Source: Neisseriaceae bacterium
GTDB taxonomy: Bacteria > Pseudomonadota > Gammaproteobacteria > Burkholderiales > Neisseriaceae
Assembly: GCA_017446355.1 (NCBI GenBank)
Contig: JAFSQZ010000215.1
Span: forward strand, 1-12,140
Direction: 5' to 3'
Length of the DNA stretch: 12,140 nt
Under the pieces are notes generated by a model. The model was not told where the DNA came from, ran no database searches, and was given only the letters and a program-made list of their open reading frames with translations. Position numbers and translations under genes: made by a program. Shown in pieces: positions 8,547 to 12,140 of this stretch (position 1 is its first letter; each line of letters opens with the position of its first letter).

Positions 8547-8565
8547 ATCTTTTGTGAAAGGAAAA

Positions 8566-8940
8566 TTATTTGATTTCCACTTTCGCACCAGCTTCTTCCA
8601 ATTGTTTTTTGATGTCATCAGCTTCAGCTTGAGAAACACCTTCTTTCAATGTTTTAGGTGCGCCATCAACCAAATCTTTAGCTTCTTTCAAACCTAAACC
8701 AGTTACAGCGCGAACCACTTTAATCACGCCAACTTTTTGATCGCCAGCAGCAGCCAAAATCACATCAAATTCAGTTTTAGCTTCAGCAGCAGCACCGCCA
8801 GCAGCAGCACCGCCAGCAGCCACGGCAACAGCAGCAGCAGAAACACCAAATTTTTCTTCGAACGCTTTAACCAATTCGTTCAATTCCATAACGGTTAAGT
8901 TACCAACCGCTTCCAAAATGTCTTCTTTAGTAATAGCCAT
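8566..8940 (-). CDS. rplL: 50S ribosomal protein L7/L12
   Basis: L7/L12 is the multi-copy stalk protein of the large ribosomal subunit; it recruits and activates the GTPase factors EF-Tu, EF-G, IF2 and RF3. The product has 124 residues, close to the 121-123 of relatives. Residues 1-35 are the N-terminal dimerisation and L10-binding domain. About 36-56 are an Ala/Gly-rich hinge, encoded by GCA/GCC-rich repetitive DNA. Residues 57-124 are the C-terminal factor-binding domain. Val70, Ile73, Lys74 and Arg77 match the E. coli factor-binding residues Val66, Ile69, Lys70 and Arg73. I chose ATG at 8938-8940, giving MAITKEDIL, because GGAG lies 9 nt upstream; an in-frame ATG 15 nt earlier overlaps that GGAG and is unlikely. 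It follows rplJ by 74 bp. Confidence 0.98.
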   Translation of the reverse strand: MAITKEDILEAVGNLTVMELNELVKAFEEKFGVSAAAVAVAAGGAAAGGAAAEAKTEFDVILAAAGDQKVGVIKVVRAVTGLGLKEAKDLVDGAPKTLKEGVSQAEADDIKKQLEEAGAKVEIK

Positions 8941-8981
8941 GCTATTAGTCTCCATAGAGTAAAATTAAAAAATTGAGTTAA

Positions 8982-8998
8982 TCAAGATAAAATCTTGA
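8982..8998 (-). other. Small hairpin in the rplJ-rplL gap
   Basis: TCAAGAT (8982-8988) and ATCTTGA (8992-8998) form a perfect 7-bp stem with a 3-nt loop. On the minus strand a U-rich stretch follows, but not directly after the stem, so it is a poor terminator. It could affect mRNA stability or rplL translation, which must exceed that of rplJ because L12 is present in several copies per ribosome. Function inferred. Confidence 0.4.
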
Positions 8999-9014
8999 AA
9001 GATCCACCGCAAAA

Positions 9015-9512
9015 TTAAGCAGCTTCGCTTTCTTTTTTCTCTGCCAAAGCAGCCAAACCGCGTGCAAAACCTGAAACAGGTGCTTTCATAACAAATAGCA
9101 GTTTAGACAACAATTCATCACGGCTTGGGATAGACGCTAATTCAGCCACTTTAGCAACGTCTAACAATTCACCGTTATAAGAACCTGCTTTAACAATGAT
9201 TTTATCGTCTTTTTTCGCGAATTGATGCAGCACTTTTGCAGCAGCAACAGCATCTTCAGACGCAGCATAAACCAATGGACCTACCATATGTTCGGCTAAT
9301 GCAGCAAATGAAGTACCTTCAACTGCACGACGAGCCAATGTATTTTTCAGAACGCGCAAATAAACGCCTTCTTTACGTGCATTGGCACGCAATTCAGTCA
9401 TGCTGGCAACACTGATACCGCGATATTCAGCAATCACCATAGTTTGAGCATTAGCAATACCTTCACTAATCTCTTCTACGGCTGCTTTCTTGGTTTCAAT
9501 ATTGAGACTCAA
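9015..9512 (-). CDS. rplJ: 50S ribosomal protein L10
   Basis: L10 anchors the L7/L12 dimers to 23S rRNA at the base of the ribosomal stalk, and in complex with L12 represses its own mRNA in many bacteria. The product has 165 residues, the normal length. The N-terminal rRNA-binding domain carries the conserved stretch from Tyr30 to Ala63 (YRGIS.., RVLKNTLARRA), and the C-terminal helix that binds L12 spans about 135-165. The start is TTG at 9510-9512: an in-frame TAG lies two codons upstream, and the next in-frame Met is residue 25 inside the conserved domain. GGGAGG (9519-9524) sits 6 nt before the TTG. Upstream lies a recognisable L10-type leader, so the weak start codon may be part of its translational control. 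Confidence 0.97.
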   Translation of the reverse strand: MSLNIETKKAAVEEISEGIANAQTMVIAEYRGISVASMTELRANARKEGVYLRVLKNTLARRAVEGTSFAALAEHMVGPLVYAASEDAVAAAKVLHQFAKKDDKIIVKAGSYNGELLDVAKVAELASIPSRDELLSKLLFVMKAPVSGFARGLAALAEKKESEAA

Positions 9513-9538
9513 GGTCTACCTCCCACTGTTTATCAAAA

Positions 9539-9558
9539 GAATACAGAACTTTGTATTC
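9539..9558 (-). promoter_or_regulatory. Attenuator-like hairpin just before rplJ
   Basis: The minus strand reads GAATACA, six loop bases, TGTATTC, then TTTT: a perfect 7-bp stem followed by a short U run. It ends 14 nt before the GGGAGG ribosome binding site of rplJ. The stem is AT-rich and the U run short, so it is weak as a terminator. It may be one alternative fold of the leader, or expose or hide the ribosome binding site. Confidence 0.45.
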
Positions 9559-9622
9559 CACCAGCGCGGCAACCTGATTTAAAGACACCTCGTAAACTTT
9601 GGCTTACTTAATAACTTTTTCA

Positions 9623-9727
9623 GGACTACCGTCTGCGTTGGGTTTGTCTAGGCAATCTCTATCTATATTAAGATTAAGCAGCCTGAAACAATAAATTAAA
9701 ACTTTCGTTCCCAACGGTCTTGGACTT
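9623..9727 (-). promoter_or_regulatory. L10 (rplJ) ribosomal protein leader
   Basis: On the minus strand, AAGTCCAAGACCGTTGGG (9727-9710) and CCCAACGCAGACGGTAGTCC (9642-9623) flank a 67-nt loop. CGTTGGG pairs with CCCAACG over 7 bp, and ACCG with CGGT further out, leaving the unpaired CAGA typical of the kink-turn-like site. From memory, the E. coli rplJ leader has the same order: CCAAGACCGCAGG, a short loop, then CCCTGCGTAGACGGT. This is the element bound by the L10-L12 complex to repress rplJ-rplL translation. The position, about 110 nt upstream of rplJ, fits. The loop here seems clearly longer than in E. coli and holds a DUS-like sequence. Confidence 0.85.
9676..9687 (+). repeat. DUS-like sequence in the L10 leader loop
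   Basis: The plus strand reads AAGCAGCCTGAA, one base from AGGCAGCCTGAA and two from the dominant AGGCTGCCTGAA of this window. On the transcribed strand it is TTCAGGCTGCTT, in the loop of the L10 leader. It may be a decayed or low-affinity DUS. Confidence 0.5.
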
Positions 9728-9748
9728 CTACTTAATTGAATTAAGTAG
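9728..9748. repeat. 21-bp palindrome upstream of the L10 leader
   Basis: CTACTTAATT (9728-9737) and AATTAAGTAG (9739-9748) are perfect complements around one central base. As RNA it would give a 9-bp stem with a 3-nt loop, directly abutting the conserved AAGTCC of the leader core. It is probably the outer or preceding stem of the leader, or a protein-binding dyad. Confidence 0.55.
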
Positions 9749-9755
9749 CCCACTA

Positions 9756-9784
9756 TTTCAGGCAACCTATCAGGCTGCCTGAAA
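9756..9784 (-). repeat. Inverted DUS pair just after rplA
   Basis: A perfect AGGCTGCCTGAA lies on the plus strand at 9772-9783, facing a one-base variant TTCAGGCAACCT at 9757-9768. The 13-nt arms are separated by 3 nt. On the plus strand there is one A-C mismatch, but in the minus-strand RNA it becomes a G-U pair, so the transcript can form a full 13-bp stem. It starts 5 nt after the rplA stop. No U run follows on the minus strand, whereas the plus strand has ATTTTTT after the stem. It may slow polymerase or block 3' decay between rplA and rplJ. Confidence 0.75.
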
Positions 9785-9789
9785 ATTTT

Positions 9790-10485
9790 TTAACTATTTA
9801 CACTTGAAACATCAACACGCACACCCAAACCCATAGTGCTGGATACGGCAATTTTTTTCAAGTATTGACCTTTTGCAGTTGCAGGTTTTGCTTTTACCAA
9901 AGCATCTAACAACGCATCAAAGTTTTCTTTCAAATCAGCTTCAGCAAATGAAGCGCGACCGATTGTGGCATGAATAATGCCCGCTTTATCAGTACGATAT
10001 TGCACCTGACCAGCTTTAGCATTTTTCACTGCTTCTGCGACATTAGGTGTTACAGTACCCACTTTAGGATTTGGCATTAAACCGCGTGGACCTAAAATAG
10101 TACCCAATTGACCAACAATACGCATTGCATCAGGAGAAGCAATCACTACATCAAAGTCCAAGTTACCTTTTTTGACTTCATCTGCCAAATCTTCAAAGCC
10201 CACAATATCTGCACCAGCTGCTTTTGCAGTTTCCGCATTTGCACCTTGTGTAAACACAGCAACGCGTGTTGTTTTACCTGTACCTTTTGGAAGCACTACT
10301 GAACCACGAATAACTTGATCAGATTTACGTGGATCAACACCCAAGTTAAAAGACACGTCAATAGACTCATCAAATTTTGCAGTTGCGCCTTTTTTCACCA
10401 AAGCAATGGCTTCGTCAATAGCATATAATTTATTAGCTTCAACACTTGCGCGAATAGCTTGTAAACGTTTAGAAACTTTTGCCAT
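9790..10485 (-). CDS. rplA: 50S ribosomal protein L1
   Basis: L1 forms the mobile L1 stalk of the large subunit near the ribosomal exit site for tRNA, and in many bacteria represses its own rplK-rplA mRNA. The product has 231 residues, the usual length. The N-terminal part (1 to about 65) and the C-terminal part make domain I, with domain II between them. Conserved blocks include FDESIDVSFNLGVDPRKSDQ near residue 38, the glycine-rich turn LGTILGPRGLMPNPKVGTV, and the C-terminal KKIAVSSTMGLGVRVD. I chose ATG at 10483-10485 (MAKVSKRLQ). GGAGGG lies 8 nt upstream, inside the last codons of rplK, and only 1 nt separates the two genes, so translation is probably coupled. A longer in-frame start at 10503 lies within rplK and is not credible. 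Confidence 0.98.
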   Translation of the reverse strand: MAKVSKRLQAIRASVEANKLYAIDEAIALVKKGATAKFDESIDVSFNLGVDPRKSDQVIRGSVVLPKGTGKTTRVAVFTQGANAETAKAAGADIVGFEDLADEVKKGNLDFDVVIASPDAMRIVGQLGTILGPRGLMPNPKVGTVTPNVAEAVKNAKAGQVQYRTDKAGIIHATIGRASFAEADLKENFDALLDALVKAKPATAKGQYLKKIAVSSTMGLGVRVDVSSVNS

Positions 10486-10486
10486 T

Positions 10487-10918
10487 TTATACACCCTCCA
10501 CATTCAAACCCATAGAGCGTGCAGAACCTGCAATCGTACGCACTGCCGCATCTAAATCTGCCGCAGTTAAGTCAGGCTCTTTGGTTTTTGCAATCTCTTC
10601 TAATTGTGCACGTGTTACCGTACCCACTTTATTTGTTAATGGATTAGAGCTACCTTTTTGTAAACCAGCTGCTTTTTTCAATAAAATGGTTGCAGGAGGT
10701 GTTTTCATCACAAAAGTAAATGATTTATCTGCATAAGCAGTAATCACTACTGGAACAGGCAATCCTGGTTCCATACCTTGTGTTGCAGCATTAAATGCTT
10801 TACAAAACTCCATAATATTCAAACCACGTTGACCCAATGCAGGACCTACTGGTGGCGATGGATTGGCTTTACCTGCAGGAATTTGCAGTTTGATATAGCC
10901 GACAACTTTTTTTGCCAT
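10487..10918 (-). CDS. rplK: 50S ribosomal protein L11
   Basis: L11 binds the GTPase-associated centre of 23S rRNA and is needed for factor-dependent GTP hydrolysis and for RelA activation by uncharged tRNA. The product has 143 residues, one more than in E. coli. The N-terminal domain (1 to about 70) contains the proline-rich helix with Pro20, Pro22, Pro23 and Pro26 (NPSPPVGPALGQRG), the region touched by thiostrepton-type antibiotics. The C-terminal rRNA-binding domain spans about 75-143. The start is ATG at 10916-10918 with GGAG 7 nt upstream. It is the first gene after a clear promoter (10981-11009), so it begins the rplKAJL-rpoBC transcript. Confidence 0.98.
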   Translation of the reverse strand: MAKKVVGYIKLQIPAGKANPSPPVGPALGQRGLNIMEFCKAFNAATQGMEPGLPVPVVITAYADKSFTFVMKTPPATILLKKAAGLQKGSSNPLTNKVGTVTRAQLEEIAKTKEPDLTAADLDAAVRTIAGSARSMGLNVEGV

Positions 10919-10936
10919 TTTTAAACTCCAAAAAAC

Positions 10937-10963
10937 GGGTATAACGCAGAAATACTGCTCCCC
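10937..10963 (-). promoter_or_regulatory. Candidate L1-binding leader hairpin before rplK
   Basis: On the minus strand GGGGA, GCAG, loop UAUUU, CUGC, GUUAUA, CCC can fold into two short helices: GGG with CCC, and GCAG with CUGC. An asymmetric internal loop joins them (A on one side, GUUAUA on the other). Two helices joined by an asymmetric loop is the general shape of L1 sites in 23S rRNA and in rplK-rplA mRNA (family knowledge). It lies 8 nt upstream of the rplK ribosome binding site, where a repressor would block initiation. The sequence match to a known L1 leader was not tested. Confidence 0.45.
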
Positions 10964-10980
10964 AAAAAATCAAGCCTTTG

Positions 10981-11009
10981 ATTATAACAAGTAGTTCTTT
11001 TTTTTACAA
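10981..11009 (-). promoter_or_regulatory. Sigma-70 promoter for rplK operon
   Basis: On the minus strand TTGTAA (11009-11004) is followed after exactly 17 bp by a perfect TATAAT (10986-10981). A TG one base upstream of the -10 makes it an extended -10. Transcription would start near 10974, leaving a leader of about 55 nt. The spacer is A-rich. This is the best promoter in the window and explains why the ribosomal protein genes can be expressed apart from secE-nusG. Confidence 0.8.
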
Positions 11010-11056
11010 GAAAAATATACTTATATTGTTTGTGTTGCTTGGTTTATTTTCCAAAT

Positions 11057-11602
11057 TTAAATTTTTTCTACTTGATTAAACTCTAACTCAACAGGCGTTT
11101 CACGTCCAAAAATTTGCACCGATACGCGCAACTTGTTGCGGTCATAATCCACAACTTCAACAACACCATCTAAATTATCAAACGGACCATTGTTAACACG
11201 TACACGCTGACCAATTTCAAACTCAACGCGGGGACGTGGTTTACGTTCTCCTGTTTCATTCGTAGGTGAAATTTGAGCCATAATAGCATCAACTTCTTTT
11301 TGAGAAATAGGAAGAGGGCGCGTAGCAGTTCCACCAACAAAACCATTTACACGTGGCGTACTTTTTACCAAATGCCATGACGGATCGGTCATTTCCATTT
11401 CAACCAAAACATATCCTGGAAATAATTTTCGTTCCGAAATAGTTTTTGTACCATTTTTGATGTCCACCACTTCTTCTACTGGAACTAAAATTTCACCAAA
11501 ATAGTCTTCCATCTCTTCACGTGTAATACGCTCTTTTAGTGTTTTTTGTACATTTTTTTCAAAGCCAGAATAGGCTTGTACAATATACCAACGTTTTGAC
11601 AT
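11057..11602 (-). CDS. nusG: Transcription termination/antitermination factor NusG
   Basis: NusG binds elongating RNA polymerase, raises processivity, and links polymerase either to Rho or to the leading ribosome. The product has 181 residues, as in E. coli. The N-terminal NGN domain spans about 1-115, with WYIVQAYSGFE at the start and FPGYVLVEM at 61-69. The C-terminal KOW domain spans about 128-181, with the IFGR loop at 164-167; Phe165 is the residue that contacts ribosomal protein S10 or Rho in E. coli. The start is ATG at 11600-11602 with AAGG 6 nt upstream, inside the end of secE. Only 2 nt separate it from secE, so the pair is one transcription unit. No convincing terminator follows it. 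Confidence 0.98.
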   Translation of the reverse strand: MSKRWYIVQAYSGFEKNVQKTLKERITREEMEDYFGEILVPVEEVVDIKNGTKTISERKLFPGYVLVEMEMTDPSWHLVKSTPRVNGFVGGTATRPLPISQKEVDAIMAQISPTNETGERKPRPRVEFEIGQRVRVNNGPFDNLDGVVEVVDYDRNKLRVSVQIFGRETPVELEFNQVEKI

Positions 11603-11604
11603 TT

Positions 11605-11865
11605 CTAGCCTTTCACCAAGATAGCATTAAAAAGATAAGAAATAATCATATCCACAGCATAAATAAAAACTGCTGCAATCGCCACAAAAACAACCACAAA
11701 CATAGTCATTCTGATGGCATCAGGACGTTTCAGCCAAACAACTTTCTTAAACTCTTTGATTGAATCTTTTACGTAAGCAAAAAAACGGATCAGAAAAAAT
11801 GTTTTTTTCTGTGGTTCTTGTGGTGCTTCTGGTAAAGGTAATGGGTGTGATGTTTCTTGTGTCAT
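11605..11865 (-). CDS. secE: Preprotein translocase subunit SecE
   Basis: SecE is the small inner-membrane subunit that clamps the SecY channel. The product has 86 residues. Residues 1-22 are a Pro/Gln/Glu-rich cytoplasmic tail; about 24-52 are the amphipathic surface helix (FFLIRFFAYVKDSIKEFKKV); about 53-80 are one membrane segment. This is the short single-span form, not the three-span form of E. coli. The core motif reads Val43-Trp44-Leu45-Lys-Arg; in most SecE proteins the residue after Trp is Pro, so Leu is unusual. I chose ATG at 11863-11865 (MTQETSHP), with AGGTG 5 nt upstream. A longer frame to 11907 would start inside the terminator stem and lacks a binding site. The tight link to nusG is the classical arrangement. 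Confidence 0.95.
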   Translation of the reverse strand: MTQETSHPLPLPEAPQEPQKKTFFLIRFFAYVKDSIKEFKKVVWLKRPDAIRMTMFVVVFVAIAAVFIYAVDMIISYLFNAILVKG

Positions 11866-11894
11866 AATTACACCTATTTTTTGATAGATAAAAA

Positions 11895-11919
11895 AACTAA
11901 CCAGCAAAGCCGGTTAGTT
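11895..11919 (-). terminator. Rho-independent terminator after tRNA-Trp
   Basis: In the minus-strand transcript an 11-bp stem (11919-11909 with 11905-11895, including one G-U pair) closes a 3-nt loop and is followed by seven U (11896-11890). The A run before the stem gives U residues on the plus strand too, but there the G-U becomes an A-C mismatch, which favours the minus direction. It lies 8 nt after the tRNA end and 24 nt before the secE start codon, so it should end most tuf-tRNA-Trp transcripts. Confidence 0.9.
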
Positions 11920-11926
11920 TTTTGTT

Positions 11927-12002
11927 TGGCAGGCCAAGTAGGTCTCGAACCTACAACCCTCGGTTTTGGAGACCGATACTCTACCAATTGAGCTATTGGC
12001 CT
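11927..12002 (-). tRNA. trnW: tRNA-Trp (anticodon CCA)
   Basis: A 76-nt cloverleaf on the minus strand. The acceptor stem AGGCCAA pairs with TTGGCCT; the discriminator is G and the 3' CCA is encoded. The D arm holds GCTCAATTGGTAGAGT, the anticodon stem TCGGT/ACCGA carries CCA (11967-11969), and the T arm holds GTAGG-TTCGAGA-CCTAC. It decodes UGG. It lies 13 nt after the tuf stop codon, so it is almost certainly processed from a tuf transcript, as in Neisseria. Confidence 0.98.
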
Positions 12003-12015
12003 TTATTTTTATCTA

Positions 12016-12140
12016 TTAAGCGATAACTGCTGCAACAACGCCAGCACCGACAGTGCGACCGCCTTCACGAATAGCGAAACGTAAACCTTCTTCCATTGCG
12101 ATTGGCGCAATCAATTCAACACTGATGGTTACGTTTTCAC
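12016..12140 (-). CDS. tuf: Elongation factor Tu, C-terminal end (5' part cut by window)
   Basis: EF-Tu is the GTPase that brings aminoacyl-tRNA to the ribosome. Only the last 40 codons are visible. The translation ENVTISVELIAPIAMEEG, then LRFAIREGGRTVGAGVVAAVIA and TAA at 12016-12018, is the third beta-barrel domain of EF-Tu and is nearly invariant in proteobacteria. The GTPase domain lies beyond the right edge. The gene leads directly into tRNA-Trp. Neisseriaceae usually have two nearly identical tuf copies, so which copy this is rests on position: it is the one next to secE. Confidence 0.97.
   Translation of the reverse strand, partial: ENVTISVELIAPIAMEEGLRFAIREGGRTVGAGVVAAVIA

Larger units (their letters stand above)
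8267..8565 (-). other. rplL-rpoB intergenic region, AT-rich
   Basis: This 299-bp spacer has no convincing gene. From the rplL side it holds a strong 14-bp hairpin (8509-8546), an 8-bp AT-rich inverted repeat GTAAATTT/AAATTTAC (8469-8476 and 8481-8488), a 7-bp inverted repeat TTGATTA/TAATCAA (8383-8389 and 8395-8401), a tandem 10-bp repeat (8342-8361), a palindromic DUS (8304-8318) and the rpoB ribosome binding site GGAG (8275-8278). No promoter with both a good -35 and -10 stands out, so rpoB is probably expressed by read-through from rplL. In E. coli the same gap holds an attenuator and an RNase III processing site (established knowledge). Confidence 0.6.

Noticed and set aside
8448..8639. 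63-codon minus-strand frame overlapping the end of rplL
   Set aside because: It starts inside rplL in another frame and crosses the terminator hairpin; no family resemblance.
8786..8850. GCAGCAGC-type repeats
   Set aside because: They encode the normal Ala/Gly-rich hinge of L7/L12.
8941..8955. Longer rplL start (METNS extension)
   Set aside because: The upstream ATG overlaps the GGAG that serves the ATG at 8940; the MAITKED start matches the family.
9496..9512. Small palindromes over the rplJ start (TTGAGTCTCAA, TCAATATTGA)
   Set aside because: Hairpins would have only about 4 bp with a usable loop; too weak to call a regulatory element.
9660..9700. Promoter for rplJ (TTATTG ... TAATAT) within the L10 leader loop
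   Set aside because: The -35 match is weak and a start there would remove the 5' strand of the leader, which is well conserved.
11866..11907. Longer secE start giving 14 extra residues
   Set aside because: That start codon lies in the terminator stem with no ribosome binding site; the ATG at 11865 has one.

Overview
The window is a housekeeping block: the translation and transcription super-operon tuf – tRNA-Trp – secE – nusG – rplK – rplA – rplJ – rplL – rpoB – rpoC, all read from the minus strand (right to left). Both ends are cut: only the last 40 codons of tuf are present on the right, and rpoC runs off the left edge with 1322 codons present. All other genes are complete and intact. There is no sign of a mobile element, CRISPR array, phage or accessory island, and I do not see a new gene system.

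The organism is very probably a member of the Neisseriaceae (Betaproteobacteria). The proteins match the beta/gamma-proteobacterial forms, and a tRNA-Trp gene lies between tuf and secE as in Neisseria. The spacers also carry a repeated 12-mer, AGGCTGCCTGAA, and variants of it. This matches the DNA uptake sequence (DUS) dialect I recall for Simonsiella muelleri (AG-simDUS), and not the GCCGTCTGAA type of pathogenic Neisseria. The sequence is AT-rich, which also suits a Simonsiella/Alysiella/Kingella-like species. The genus is an inference.

Right to left. The tail of tuf is followed 13 nt later by tRNA-Trp. A strong stem-loop terminator comes next, then secE and nusG, which are 2 nt apart. A 138-bp gap holds a near-ideal sigma-70 promoter with an extended -10, and a hairpin that could be the L1 autoregulatory target. 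rplK and rplA follow, 1 nt apart. A 277-bp gap holds a DUS inverted pair, a palindrome, a recognisable L10-type ribosomal protein leader and an attenuator-like hairpin before a TTG-started rplJ. rplL follows rplJ after 74 bp. A 299-bp AT-rich gap holds a strong 14-bp terminator-like hairpin, small repeats and a DUS before rpoB. rpoB and rpoC are separated by 102 bp containing an inverted DUS pair.

Functionally, the genes supply elongation factor Tu, the L11/L1/L10/L12 stalk proteins, the Sec translocon subunit SecE, the elongation factor NusG, and the beta and beta' subunits of RNA polymerase. The gaps hold the signals that probably set the ratios between them: leader autoregulation by L1 and L10-L12, and partial termination before rpoB. 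The points most worth a second look are the DUS placed within or beside these RNA regulatory structures, an enlarged loop in the L10 leader, a DUS inside the rpoB reading frame, and a Leu replacing a normally conserved Pro in SecE.
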